This document shows positions 1-8,185 of a stretch of 64,000 nt of DNA, piece by piece (positions within the stretch are counted from its first letter, which is position 1; every line of letters begins with the position of its first letter). The translations under genes and the position numbers were made by a program. The notes under the pieces are model-generated. The model did not search any database, had not been told where the DNA came from, and saw only the letters and a list, made by a program, of their open reading frames with translations. This DNA is from Arthrobacter sp. OY3WO11 (GTDB lineage: Bacteria; Actinomycetota; Actinomycetes; Actinomycetales; Micrococcaceae), in NCBI RefSeq assembly GCF_001641125.1, contig NZ_LWLP01000001.1, forward strand, positions 1,698,282-1,762,281, given 5' to 3'.

Positions 1-1233
1 GAGTTGCCGGTAGGGAGCCTGGGACGAAAAAGCCCCAGCTGCCGGGTAGGTCGGCTCGATGTACAGAAGCCGGCTTGCCGTTCCGCTGGCGGTCCCCGTG
101 ACTCTTCCGGTGGCGGCAGCGGAAATGATCTTTTCAGCCACCTGGGCAGGGGTCAGTCCGGGGGTTTTCGACAGAAGGAGTGCTGCGGCGCCAGCCACAT
201 GGGGAGTAGCCATGGATGTTCCGCTAAGTGAAGCCGTGGCCGTCGTCGAAGTGTGCCAGGTGGAGCTGATGCCGGCGCCCGGCGCGTAGAGGTCCACGCA
301 TTTGCCGAAGTTCGAAAAGGAGGCCTGACGATCCGAAGAATCGCTGGCCGCCACTGTGACGGCCGCCGGGGTGCGGGCCGGGGAACTCATGCATGCGTCT
401 GCGGCGGAATTTCCTGCCGCCACGATGGCAGGCAGGCCATCGTTAATAATGCCCTGGACTGCTGCGTCGAGCACGCTGCTTGTGGGTCCGCCGATACTGA
501 GGTTCACTACGGCCGGAGTGCCAGGGCGATGATGACCGGCAACCCAGTCGAGCCCTGCGATGATGTCCGAATAGAGGCCGGAACCATCACACGCGAGTGC
601 CCTCACCGGAATAAGGGTGGCGGATTTGGCCACACCGTGGACGGCGCCGCCGATGACTCCTGCCACGTGTGTGCCATGACCATTGCAGTCGCTTGATCCC
701 AAGCCGTCAGCCTTTGCTGTCCAGCCAGAGCTGACCCGGCCGCCGAAATCGGCATGTGAACCGAGGATTCCGGTGTCCACAACGTATACGCTGACACCCT
801 GGCCGGAGGCGGCAGGTGTGTAAGAGCCGGAGAGCGGCAGTGCCTGTTGATCGATCCGGTCGAGTCCCCATGGGGCGTTGCGCTGCGTCTCGGATACCGT
901 GACGGTGTGGTCCGGCTCCACTGCTGCGGCCCGGCCGGAGCGGAGCAGCGCGGCAGCCTGCGCCGCGCTGGCCTCAATGGCAGCGCCCTTCACGGCCTTC
1001 GTAAACGTTCGGGTGACACCAATTCCCTGGGCGCGGAGGGCCGCCGCCTCTGCCGGGACGTCCTTGCCCGGGGCGAATTGAACAAGGTAGCGGCCACCGT
1101 CGCTTGCCGGTGAGGCAGCAGGAGCGGCGTACGCTGCCGGCGCCGGCCACGGGCCGGCTGCCACCGCGCTTGAGCAGAGGGCGACGGCGGAGAGCAGGAC
1201 GGCGCGACGTGCCAGGCTAAAGAACTGGGGCAA
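1..1233 (-). CDS. Secreted S8 family serine protease (subtilisin-like), C-terminus cut by window edge
   Basis: Reading the minus strand from a TTG at 1233 gives an open frame of 411 codons running off the window, so the C-terminus is missing. AAAGGA lies about 10 bases upstream of the TTG; an in-frame stop (1257-1255) excludes a longer start. Residues 1-36 look like a secretion signal (ARR, then a hydrophobic run and an alanine-rich cleavage zone). Residues 48-110 resemble an I9 inhibitor propeptide (GRYLVQFAPG). The S8 catalytic triad is visible: Asp153 in VYVVDTGI, His186 in NGHGTHVAG, Ser340 in LSGTSMATPHVAG; the oxyanion Asn is in AAGNSAAD. It should be exported, remove its propeptide and degrade proteins outside the cell. 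The substrate is unknown. Cys in DCNGHGTH and ALACDG is typical of proteinase K-like subtilases. Confidence 0.93.
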   Translation of the reverse strand, partial: MPQFFSLARRAVLLSAVALCSSAVAAGPWPAPAAYAAPAASPASDGGRYLVQFAPGKDVPAEAAALRAQGIGVTRTFTKAVKGAAIEASAAQAAALLRSGRAAAVEPDHTVTVSETQRNAPWGLDRIDQQALPLSGSYTPAASGQGVSVYVVDTGILGSHADFGGRVSSGWTAKADGLGSSDCNGHGTHVAGVIGGAVHGVAKSATLIPVRALACDGSGLYSDIIAGLDWVAGHHRPGTPAVVNLSIGGPTSSVLDAAVQGIINDGLPAIVAAGNSAADACMSSPARTPAAVTVAASDSSDRQASFSNFGKCVDLYAPGAGISSTWHTSTTATASLSGTSMATPHVAGAAALLLSKTPGLTPAQVAEKIISAAATGRVTGTASGTASRLLYIEPTYPAAGAFSSQAPYRQL

Positions 1234-1429
1234 CGGAATGTGTTCCTTTGGTGTCTAAGAAGAACTGTCGGGTGACGATTTCCCGGCTCAAATCTAACGG
1301 AGGACCGGTGGCAAACGGCTAAACTTCGCCCAATACTGCGCATCTCCTGTGGAACCTTGCGAAATCAACATCCGGCTGCTCTTAACTCGCCCCGATCCCG
1401 GGGGATCCGCCCTTCAGCAGGGACGGGAA

Positions 1430-1478
1430 GTCACAACCGGTCACACTCGTGGCGGCGGGCACCCGCTGTTCCTACACT
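1430..1478 (+). promoter_or_regulatory. metY promoter with tandem GTCACA repeat
   Basis: A direct repeat GTCACA-ACCG-GTCACA (1430-1445) precedes a -10-like TACACT (1473-1478), with a weak -35-like GTGGCG at 1449-1454 (spacer 18). The same arrangement recurs in front of metX at 3008-3057. The shared repeat, one helical turn apart, suggests a common transcription factor site upstream of the core promoter. The 250 bases between the protease start and the riboswitch hold no gene that I can support. Confidence 0.5.
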
Positions 1479-1483
1479 GGGCT

Positions 1484-1606
1484 CAGGTTATGAGTGCCAG
1501 CGCCAAGCCCCGGCTTGCTGGCCGGCAACCCTCCTTCCGCGGTGGGGTGCCCCGGGTGAGGACCTGGCTGCCCGGCAATGGCCGGGTGGCAAGCGCGGCC
1601 CGCGGT
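1484..1606 (+). promoter_or_regulatory. SAM-IV riboswitch upstream of metY
   Basis: The leader carries the SAM-IV aptamer signature of actinobacteria: TATGAGTGCCAGCG, CCCCGGCTTGCTGG, CGGCAACCCTCC, CCGCGGTGGGGTGCCCCGGGTGA, then the closing P1 strand GACCTG (1561-1566) pairing with CAGGTT (1484-1489), a GC hairpin CCCGGC/GCCGGG and the conserved GGCAAGCGCGG tail. SAM-IV binds S-adenosylmethionine and lowers expression of methionine genes. The aptamer ends about 25 bases before the metY ribosome binding site, so the expression platform lies in 1607-1642. The assignment is by recognised sequence, not by a covariance search. Confidence 0.9.
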
Positions 1607-1642
1607 GCTTCGAGCATGCCGGGCCCAGTCAAAGGAGCCTTT

Positions 1643-2968
1643 ATGTCCAACGGATGGTCATTCGAAACCCGCCAGATCCACGCAGGGCAGGAACCGGACA
1701 GTGCCACGGGCGCCCGGGCACTCCCTATCTACCAGACGACGTCCTTCGTGTTCCCCAGCGCCGAGAGCGCTGCCAACCGCTTCGCCCTTGCTGAACTGGC
1801 ACCCATCTATACCCGCATCGGCAACCCCACCCAGGAAGCCGTGGAACAGCGGATCGCCAGCCTTGAAGGCGGGCTGGGGGCACTGCTGCTGAGTTCAGGC
1901 CAGGCCGCCGAGACCTTCGCCGTCCTCAACATTGCGGAGGCCGGCGACCATATCGTTGCCAGCCCCAGCCTCTACGGCGGAACGTACAACCTCTTTGCCC
2001 ACACCCTGAAGAAGTTCGGCATTTCGGTGACCTTCGTAGCGGACCCGGACAACCTGGAGCAGTGGCGCACTGCAGTGCAGCCCAACACCAAGCTGTTCTT
2101 CGGCGAAGTGGTTTCCAATCCCCGGCAGGATGTCCTGGACATCGAAGGCATCTCCCAGGTGGCACATGATGCCGGTGTGCCCCTCATTGTGGACAACACC
2201 CTCTCCACCCCGTACCTGATCCGGCCGCTGGAATGGGGAGCGGACATCGTTGTCCATTCGGCAACCAAGTACCTGGGCGGCCACGGCTCCGCGATTGCCG
2301 GCGTGATCGTGGACTCTGGCAACTTCGACTTCGGCAAGGACCCGGCGAAGTTCCCGGGCTTCAACACGCCGGACCCCACCTACAACGGGCTGGTGTACGC
2401 CAGGGACCTCGGCAAGGACGGTGCGCTGGGCGCCAACCTGTCCTACATCCTCAAAGCCCGCGTCCAGCTGCTCCGGGACCTGGGCTCCGCCGTCTCCCCG
2501 TTCAACGCATTCCTGATCGCCCAGGGCCTGGAAACGTTGAGCCTGCGCGTGGAACGGCACGTAGCCAACGCACTGGACGTGGCGCAGTGGCTGGAAGCGC
2601 GTGACGACGTCGAATCCGTCGCCTACGCGGGTCTGCCCTCCAGCCCGTGGTACGAGCGGGGCCACAAATATGGCCCCAAGGGCACGGGCGCGATTGTGTC
2701 CTTCAACCTGGCTGGCGGGGCCGAGGCCGGCAAGCGCTTCGTGGACGGGCTGGAGCTGCACTCCCATGTGGCAAACATTGGTGACGTCCGTTCCCTTGTC
2801 ATCCATCCGGCGTCGACCACCCACAGCCAGCTTTCCCCGGAGCAGCAGGCTGTTGCCGGCGTAACGCCCGGCCTGGTCCGGTTGTCGGTTGGAATCGAAC
2901 ACATCGATGACATCCTGGCGGACCTGGAAGCGGGCTTCCGGGCAGCGAAGGACGCTGCCGGAGCCTAG
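1643..2968 (+). CDS. metY: O-acetylhomoserine sulfhydrylase (MetY)
   Basis: A 441-residue PLP enzyme of the Cys/Met metabolism family. It makes homocysteine from O-acetylhomoserine and sulfide, directly downstream of the MetX reaction. The PLP lysine is Lys209 in HSATKYLGGHG; the N-terminus (FETRQIHAGQ, LPIYQTTSFVF) and the long insertion KDPAKFPGFNTPDPTYNGL are typical of OAH sulfhydrylases rather than cystathionine gamma-synthases. The start is ATG 1643, 6 bases after AAAGGAG. An in-frame start at 1349 would place the SAM riboswitch inside the coding region and is rejected. The gene is followed 225 bases later by metX; both have their own promoter and riboswitch. Confidence 0.95.
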   Translation: MSNGWSFETRQIHAGQEPDSATGARALPIYQTTSFVFPSAESAANRFALAELAPIYTRIGNPTQEAVEQRIASLEGGLGALLLSSGQAAETFAVLNIAEAGDHIVASPSLYGGTYNLFAHTLKKFGISVTFVADPDNLEQWRTAVQPNTKLFFGEVVSNPRQDVLDIEGISQVAHDAGVPLIVDNTLSTPYLIRPLEWGADIVVHSATKYLGGHGSAIAGVIVDSGNFDFGKDPAKFPGFNTPDPTYNGLVYARDLGKDGALGANLSYILKARVQLLRDLGSAVSPFNAFLIAQGLETLSLRVERHVANALDVAQWLEARDDVESVAYAGLPSSPWYERGHKYGPKGTGAIVSFNLAGGAEAGKRFVDGLELHSHVANIGDVRSLVIHPASTTHSQLSPEQQAVAGVTPGLVRLSVGIEHIDDILADLEAGFRAAKDAAGA

Positions 2969-3007
2969 ACGGACGTAAAGAACCCAACACGGCGGTAAGC
3001 CGGGGAA

Positions 3008-3057
3008 GTCACAACCAGTCACACTCTTGGCGGCAGGCGGGGGCTGTTTCGTACACT
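3008..3057 (+). promoter_or_regulatory. metX promoter with tandem GTCACA repeat
   Basis: GTCACA-ACCA-GTCACA (3008-3023) followed by TACACT (3052-3057) repeats the metY arrangement almost base for base. The -35-like TTGGCG at 3027-3032 has a long 19-base spacer, so an activator bound at the repeat may be needed. This is inferred from the paired conservation within the window. Confidence 0.5.
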
Positions 3058-3061
3058 CGAA

Positions 3062-3176
3062 CCAGGTCATGAGTGCCAGTGACAGCCCCGGCTTGCTGGC
3101 CGGCAACCCTCCTTCCGCGGTGGGGTGCCCCGGGTGAAGACCTGGCCTGCCGGTCATTCGACGGCGGGCAAGCGCG
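3062..3176 (+). promoter_or_regulatory. SAM-IV riboswitch upstream of metX
   Basis: A second SAM-IV aptamer. P1 is a perfect 7-bp stem CCAGGTC (3062-3068) with GACCTGG (3139-3145). The core CATGAGTGCCAG, CCCCGGCTTGCTGGC, CGGCAACCCTCC and GGTGGGGTGCCCCGGGTGA is identical to the metY copy over long stretches. The following stem CCTGCCG/CGGCGGG and the GGCAAGCGCG tail are conserved in shape but not in sequence. The aptamer tail ends only a few bases before the metX ribosome binding site AAGAGG, so translational control is plausible here. Confidence 0.9.
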
Positions 3177-3193
3177 TAAGAAGAGGTCTTGCC

Positions 3194-4309
3194 ATGACGG
3201 TTACCGTCGCCCGTACCACCGTTTCCGAACACGGAATAGTCCGCTATGCCTCCATTGGGGGACTGGAACTTGAAGCCGGCGGCTACCTGCCAGACGTCAC
3301 GCTGGCCTATGAAACCTGGGGCACGCTCAATGCGGACGCCAGCAATGCAGTCCTGATCGAACACGCACTGACCGGCAGCACCCACGTGACCCGTGGCGAC
3401 ACCGACGAACCGGGATGGTGGGAGCAGCTGGCCGGGCCGGGCGCGCCGGTGGACACGGACCGTTTCTTTGTGGTTTCCATTAACATTGTGGGCGGCTGCT
3501 ACGGGTCCACCGGGCCGTCGTCGCCGGCACCGGACGGGGCCCCCTGGGGATCCCGGTTTCCCCTGGTCACGCTGCGGGACAGCACTGGGGCGGAGGCCCG
3601 GCTGGCGGACCAGCTGGGGATCAGGAGCTGGTTTGCGGTGCTGGGCGGTTCCATGGGCGGAGCCCGCGCACTTGAGTGGGCCATCACCTTCCCGGAACGG
3701 GTGCAGCGCTGCGGGGTGATCTCCATTGGCGCCGCAAGCACGGCCGAGCAGATCGCCTTCGCCCAGGCGCAGACCCTGGCCATCCGCCAGGATGCGAATT
3801 TCAACGGCGGCGACTACTACGGCGGCCCGTTCCCGGAGAACGGCCTGGCCCTGGCCCGGCGGATCGCGCACATTACCTACCGCTCCGCGGCGGAGCTGGA
3901 AGGCAGGTTCGGCCGCGAACCCCAGGCTCCGGAGTCACCCCTGCAGGGTGGCGTCCTCGCCGCCCGCGGACGCTACCAGGTGGAAAGCTACCTGGACCAC
4001 CAGGGGAACAAGCTGGTCCGGCGGTTTGATGCCAACAGTTACATCGCCATCACCGAGGCCCTCATGAGCCACGACATCTGCCGGGGCCGGGGGCCGCTTC
4101 CCGAGACCCTGGCGCGGTCAGGTGCGCGTTTCTTTGTGGCAGCCGTTGATTCTGACCGGCTCTACTTCCCGGCCCAGTCCCGGGAACTTGCCGCGGCCCT
4201 GCCGGGAGAAGTGGACGTCCACGTCATTGAGGCGCCGATAGGCCACGACGGGTTCCTGACGGAAATAGGCCAGCTGGGTCATCAGCTCCGGGCGCACCTC
4301 TCGGCATAA
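3194..4309 (+). CDS. metX: Homoserine O-acetyltransferase (MetX)
   Basis: A 371-residue alpha/beta-hydrolase-fold acetyltransferase that activates homoserine with acetyl-CoA for methionine synthesis. Family marks are VVGGCYGSTGPSS, the nucleophile elbow GGSMGGARALEW with Ser153, the acid in VDSDRLYFP and the catalytic His in GHDGFLTE. The start is ATG 3194 behind AAGAGG; the longer in-frame start at 3125 would begin inside the SAM-IV aptamer. Substrate choice (acetyl against succinyl) is inferred from the adjoining metY, which uses O-acetylhomoserine. Confidence 0.95.
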   Translation: MTVTVARTTVSEHGIVRYASIGGLELEAGGYLPDVTLAYETWGTLNADASNAVLIEHALTGSTHVTRGDTDEPGWWEQLAGPGAPVDTDRFFVVSINIVGGCYGSTGPSSPAPDGAPWGSRFPLVTLRDSTGAEARLADQLGIRSWFAVLGGSMGGARALEWAITFPERVQRCGVISIGAASTAEQIAFAQAQTLAIRQDANFNGGDYYGGPFPENGLALARRIAHITYRSAAELEGRFGREPQAPESPLQGGVLAARGRYQVESYLDHQGNKLVRRFDANSYIAITEALMSHDICRGRGPLPETLARSGARFFVAAVDSDRLYFPAQSRELAAALPGEVDVHVIEAPIGHDGFLTEIGQLGHQLRAHLSA

Positions 4310-4342
4310 GAACGCCCCTAACAGGCAAGCAAATGTGCATTT

Positions 4343-4361
4343 ATGCAGATAGCCTCTGCAT
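4343..4361. promoter_or_regulatory. Inverted repeat upstream of the MHS transporter (operator or metX terminator)
   Basis: ATGCAGA-TAGCC-TCTGCAT is a perfect 7-bp inverted repeat. It lies 34 bases after metX and 10 bases before a -35-like TTGAGC. No U-tract follows, so an operator for the downstream gene is as likely as a terminator. Confidence 0.4.
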
Positions 4362-4370
4362 GATTCGCCG

Positions 4371-4399
4371 TTGAGCTTGGCGTTCAGGCGGACCATACT
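4371..4399 (+). promoter_or_regulatory. Candidate sigma70-type promoter of the MHS transporter
   Basis: TTGAGC (4371-4376), a 17-base spacer, then CATACT (4394-4399). This leaves a leader of roughly 85 bases before ATG 4491. Confidence 0.5.
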
Positions 4400-4490
4400 C
4401 GTTGGGACCCGGCGGTTCGTGGCCCAAATCACACGTATCCGCCACAGACTGTCCCAGTGGTGTCGAAGAAGACGCCGAAGGAGTTCACCA

Positions 4491-5876
4491 ATGAGTACGG
4501 AAAAGTCCGCCGCCGCACGGCGGCCCGAGGAAACCGACGTCAAGTCCTCAGGCCTGAAGAAAGTCGTCACGGCCTCCATGGCCGGCACCGTGGTTGAGTG
4601 GTACGAGTTCTTCCTCTACGCCTCCGCCGCCACGCTGGTGTTCGGCAAGCTGTTCTTCCCCAACTCCGGAACCGAGCTGGACGGCATCATCGCAGCGTTC
4701 GTCACCTACGCTGTCGGCTTCGTTGCCCGCCCCATCGGCGGCATCGTCTTCGGCCACTTCGGCGACAAGTTCGGCCGCAAGCAGCTGCTGCAGCTGAGCA
4801 TCGTCCTGGTGGGTGTTGCCACCTTCCTCATGGGCTGCCTGCCGACCTTTGCGCAGATCGGCTACTGGGCACCCGCGCTGCTGGTGTTCCTGCGCTTCGT
4901 CCAGGGCTTCGCGGTAGGCGGCGAATGGGGCGGCGCCGTGCTCCTGGTCGCCGAGCACAGCCCCAACAAGTCCCGCGGCTTCTGGTCCAGCTGGCCGCAG
5001 TCCGCCGTCCCTATGGGCAACCTGCTCGCCACTGCCGTGCTGTTCACCCTGTCCTCCACCCTTTCCCCGGAAGCCTTCCTCGGCTGGGGCTGGCGCGTAG
5101 CCTTCTGGCTCTCCGCAGTGATCGTCATCATCGGCTACTACATCCGCACCAAGGTCCAGGACGCGCCGATCTTCCTCGAGGCCCGCAAGGAAGTCACTGT
5201 CGAGAACAAGGGCTACGGTGTTGCCGAAGTCTTCCGCCGGTACCCGCGCGGTGTGTTCACCGCCATGGGCCTGCGCTTCGCGGAGAATATCCTCTACTAC
5301 CTTGTGGTCACGTTCTCCATCACCTACCTGAAGGTGGTTGTGCAGACGGACACCTCCCGCATCCTGCTCCTCCTGCTGGTGGCACACTTCATCCACTTCT
5401 GCGCAGTTCCGCTGGTGGGCAAGATGTCCGATTCCCTGGGACGCCGCCCGGTGTACATGGCAGGTGCTGTCCTTGCCGGAACCTGGGGCTTCTTCGCGTT
5501 CCCCATGATGGACACCGGCAACGACCTCATCATCCTGGCCGCCATCACCATCGGCCTGCTGTTCCACGCGCTCATGTACGCCGGCCAGCCGTCCATCATG
5601 GCGGAAATGTTCCCCACCCGCATGCGGTACTCGGGCGTTTCCCTCGGCTACCAGGTGACCTCCATCGTGGCCGGCTCGCTGGCACCCATCATCGCCAGCT
5701 CGCTGCTGGGCAGCTTCGGCTCGTCCGTTCCGGTGGCGTTCTACCTCCTGGGTGCCTGCGTGGTAACCGCGATCTCGGTGTTCTTCCTCAAGGAAACCCG
5801 CGGCATCTCGCTTCACGATGTCGATGCCGCCGATGCCCAGGGAACCGCCGACCTCCTGGCCGCGGCCAGGAAATAG
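4491..5876 (+). CDS. MHS-family MFS metabolite:proton symporter
   Basis: A 461-residue, 12-helix major facilitator protein. The N-terminal part SMAGTVVEWYEFFLYASAATLVFGKLF and GHFGDKFGRKQLL are hallmarks of the metabolite:H+ symporter group (ProP, ShiA, KgtP, CitA relatives), which import organic acids or osmolytes. AAGGAG lies 7 bases before ATG 4491; the upstream in-frame extension is arginine-rich noise. The gene is followed by a strong hairpin and then a zinc alcohol dehydrogenase and the mmsBA genes, so a carboxylate feeding these oxidations is a reasonable substrate. The substrate cannot be read from the sequence. Confidence 0.88.
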   Translation: MSTEKSAAARRPEETDVKSSGLKKVVTASMAGTVVEWYEFFLYASAATLVFGKLFFPNSGTELDGIIAAFVTYAVGFVARPIGGIVFGHFGDKFGRKQLLQLSIVLVGVATFLMGCLPTFAQIGYWAPALLVFLRFVQGFAVGGEWGGAVLLVAEHSPNKSRGFWSSWPQSAVPMGNLLATAVLFTLSSTLSPEAFLGWGWRVAFWLSAVIVIIGYYIRTKVQDAPIFLEARKEVTVENKGYGVAEVFRRYPRGVFTAMGLRFAENILYYLVVTFSITYLKVVVQTDTSRILLLLLVAHFIHFCAVPLVGKMSDSLGRRPVYMAGAVLAGTWGFFAFPMMDTGNDLIILAAITIGLLFHALMYAGQPSIMAEMFPTRMRYSGVSLGYQVTSIVAGSLAPIIASSLLGSFGSSVPVAFYLLGACVVTAISVFFLKETRGISLHDVDAADAQGTADLLAAARK

Positions 5877-5913
5877 CCGCCAAGAAGTAGTCGGCACGGC
5901 ACCACGGACACGT

Positions 5914-5954
5914 CAGCTGCCCGGACCTGCATCAGGCGCAGGTCCGGGCAGCTG
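5914..5954. terminator. 17-bp perfect hairpin after the MHS transporter
   Basis: CAGCTGCCCGGACCTGC (5914-5930), a 7-base loop ATCAGGC, and its exact complement (5938-5954). There is no T-run, which is common for terminators of high-GC actinobacteria. It separates the transporter from the alcohol dehydrogenase gene. Confidence 0.75.
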
Positions 5955-5983
5955 CCTGTCCCCAACATAAAGTCAGGAACACC

Positions 5984-7102
5984 ATGCGAGCAGCAGTCCT
6001 CTATTCCACCGTTCCCCCTGGCACCAGCTATGCCGAAGCGCAGCCCCTGGTGGTCCAGGAGCTCAGCCGTCCCGAACCCCGCGCCGGCGAACTGGGTGTC
6101 ACTGTCACCTACTCCAGCCTGTGCCACTCAGACCTGTCAGTCGTGGGCGGATCCCGCGTCAGGCCGCTTCCCATGGCGCTGGGGCACGAGGCCGTAGGGC
6201 GGGTGGCTGCAGTGGGTGAGGGCGTCACCGACGTTTCAGTGGGGGACCACGTGGTCCTCGTTTTCGTCCCCAGTTGCGGTTCCTGCCGTGCCTGCCTGGC
6301 GGGGAGGCCCGCGCTCTGCCACCGGGCTGCCGAGGTCAATGGCTCCGGTGACCTTTTGCACGGCGAGGCGCTGCTGCGCACGCCTGCGGGTGATCGGATC
6401 AACCACCACCTGGGGGTTTCGGCATTCGCGGATTACGCGGTGGTGGCCCGCGAATCAGTGGTGGTGATCGACGACGACGTCCCCGACACGGTCGCGGCGA
6501 TGTTCGGTTGCGCCGTGCTCACTGGAATGGGAGCCGTCCTCAACACGGCCGCCATCCAGGAGGGCCAGTCCATAGCCGTCTTCGGACTCGGCGCGGTGGG
6601 GCTTTCTGCCGTCATGGCCGCCACGCTCGCCGGTGCCTCCGCCGTCATAGCCATTGATCCCAACACAGCCAAGCACGGACTTGCCATCAAGTGTGGGGCA
6701 ACCGCGGTGGGGACTCCAGAGGACGCCGCCCGGCTCATCGCGGAAGCCGCCGGTGACGGTGTGGACATCGCGGTCGAGGCCGTGGGCTCGGCCCGGGTGA
6801 TTGCGTCCTGTCTCGGGCACGTGACGAGGGGTGGCGCGGTGGTCTCCGTCGGCCTGCCGCACCCCACCGCAGAGCTGACTGTGCCTGCGCTGCAGTTCGC
6901 CGGCGCGGGCAAGCGGCTGCTGGGCTCATACATGGGCGACGCCGTACCGGACCGGGACATACCTCTCTACCTGGGGTACTGGCGCGAGGGCCGGCTACCT
7001 GTTGAGCTGCTGCACACCGACACCAGGCCCCTGGCGGAGATCAACGAAGGCCTCGATGCGCTCGCCGCAGGGCAAGTGGTGAGGCGGCTTTTCCAGGCGT
7101 GA
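5984..7102 (+). CDS. Zinc-dependent alcohol dehydrogenase, MDR class III-like
   Basis: A 372-residue medium-chain dehydrogenase. Catalytic zinc ligands are visible in SSLCHSDLSV (Cys, with His two on) and GHEAVG; the structural zinc lobe is CGSCRACLAGRPALC. The Rossmann motif is FGLGAVGLSAVMAA followed by AIDPN, pointing to NAD. It resembles the NDMA- or mycothiol-type alcohol/formaldehyde dehydrogenases of actinobacteria, but the physiological alcohol is not defined. It sits between a transporter and a LysR-mmsBA unit, and is convergent with the LysR gene. Confidence 0.88.
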   Translation: MRAAVLYSTVPPGTSYAEAQPLVVQELSRPEPRAGELGVTVTYSSLCHSDLSVVGGSRVRPLPMALGHEAVGRVAAVGEGVTDVSVGDHVVLVFVPSCGSCRACLAGRPALCHRAAEVNGSGDLLHGEALLRTPAGDRINHHLGVSAFADYAVVARESVVVIDDDVPDTVAAMFGCAVLTGMGAVLNTAAIQEGQSIAVFGLGAVGLSAVMAATLAGASAVIAIDPNTAKHGLAIKCGATAVGTPEDAARLIAEAAGDGVDIAVEAVGSARVIASCLGHVTRGGAVVSVGLPHPTAELTVPALQFAGAGKRLLGSYMGDAVPDRDIPLYLGYWREGRLPVELLHTDTRPLAEINEGLDALAAGQVVRRLFQA

Positions 7103-7151
7103 AAATGGCACGGCGGCCGCTACGCCGGCGAACGTCCACGCTGCCGGCAGC

Positions 7152-8051
7152 TCAGGCTGCCAACAGATCCTGGCGTTCCGCCACCTCATGCTGCAGCGCA
7201 CCGATCACGGCCTGGACCCGGGCGGACCGCAGCGACTCCGGGCGGGCCACTGCCCAGATGGGGACCTGGCGCTGGAAGGCTTCAGGGAGCACTGGAACGA
7301 ACTCCGGGTTGCGCGCCACCATGAAGTTCGGCAGCAGCCCGATCCCGGCACTCCGGCGCACCGCCTCCACCTGGGCAAAAATGCTCGTGGCCTGGAAGCT
7401 GGACTTCGGCATCGGCAGCTGCGAGGACCTGTGCCCCAGCTCGGCCACCTGAAGTGCCGACTCAACGTAAGAGACGAAGCCGTGCTGCCCCACGCCGTCG
7501 GGTGTTTCCGGCAAGCCGTGCTCCGCCGCGTAGGCAGGGCTGGCGTAAAGCCGGAGGAAGTAATTGGTCAGGAAGATGGCCTGCGCGTTGCTCACGTCGG
7601 TGCGGCCCACCACCACCTCAAGGTCCACGCCCGAGCGGTTCTGGCTGACCCTGCGCGTGGCGCTCAACATCTCCACATTCAGCAGTGGGTGCCGCTGCTG
7701 CAGTCGGACCAGCGCGGGCGTCACGAATTCGGCGCCGAAACCGTCCGAGGTGCTGATGCGCACCATGCCGGACAGGGCGTCCCGGTCCTGGCTTGTGGCA
7801 GCGGCCAGTGAACCGAGTGTTTCCTCGATCCTTTCCGCCGCGGCGACGGCCGAAGCTCCGAGCTCCGTCAGTTCCCACCCGTGCGGGCTGCGCTCCAGGG
7901 TCCGGCCGCCCAGCTGCCTGTCGAGGGCCAGGATCCGGCGCGAAATGGTGGTGTGCGTTGTGCCCAGCGTTTCGGCGACCGCGTTGAAACGCCCCAGCCT
8001 GGCCACTGTCAGCAGGATCAGCAGGTCGTCCGGACTCGGTAGCTGCGCCAT
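7152..8051 (-). CDS. LysR family transcriptional regulator
   Basis: A 299-residue LysR protein. Residues 5-65 form the winged helix-turn-helix (LLILLTVARLGRFNAVAETLGTTHTTISRRILALDRQLG), followed by an effector domain from about residue 85. The start is ATG 8051, five bases behind GGAGG; an earlier ATG at 8084 lies inside a palindrome and has no ribosome binding site. It diverges from mmsB, so it is the likely regulator of mmsB-mmsA and perhaps of itself. The inducer is unknown; 3-hydroxyisobutyrate or a related acid would fit the context. Confidence 0.92.
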   Translation of the reverse strand: MAQLPSPDDLLILLTVARLGRFNAVAETLGTTHTTISRRILALDRQLGGRTLERSPHGWELTELGASAVAAAERIEETLGSLAAATSQDRDALSGMVRISTSDGFGAEFVTPALVRLQQRHPLLNVEMLSATRRVSQNRSGVDLEVVVGRTDVSNAQAIFLTNYFLRLYASPAYAAEHGLPETPDGVGQHGFVSYVESALQVAELGHRSSQLPMPKSSFQATSIFAQVEAVRRSAGIGLLPNFMVARNPEFVPVLPEAFQRQVPIWAVARPESLRSARVQAVIGALQHEVAERQDLLAA

Positions 8052-8063
8052 CCCTACCTCCCA

Positions 8064-8087
8064 GGCATGTGCATCAGTGCACATGCC
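8064..8087. promoter_or_regulatory. Perfect palindrome in the lysR-mmsB divergent region
   Basis: GGCATGTGCA-TCAG-TGCACATGCC, 10-bp arms with a 4-base spacer, lies 13 bases upstream of the LysR start. It is a strong candidate operator for autoregulation. It could also be a leader hairpin of the lysR transcript. Confidence 0.6.
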
Positions 8088-8185
8088 ATCTGTGAATTTT
8101 TACCTTGATTGCACTTTACCGGGATGTGATGGTGGACACGGACCTTACGGCCGCCGGCCGGAGACAAAGCAAAGGAGCTTATGCC

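Noticed and set aside
1349..1642. N-terminal extension of metY from an in-frame start at 1349
   Set aside because: It would translate through the SAM-IV aptamer; AAAGGAG before ATG 1643 and the family N-terminus fix the start.
1895..3871. 658-residue open frame antisense to metY and metX
   Set aside because: It runs opposite to two clearly coding, conserved enzymes and two riboswitches, shows no protein family features, and long antisense frames are expected at this GC content.
4548..5897. 449-residue antisense frame over the MHS transporter
   Set aside because: A His/Glu/Gly-rich composition mirrored from the membrane protein codons; no ribosome binding site or family features.
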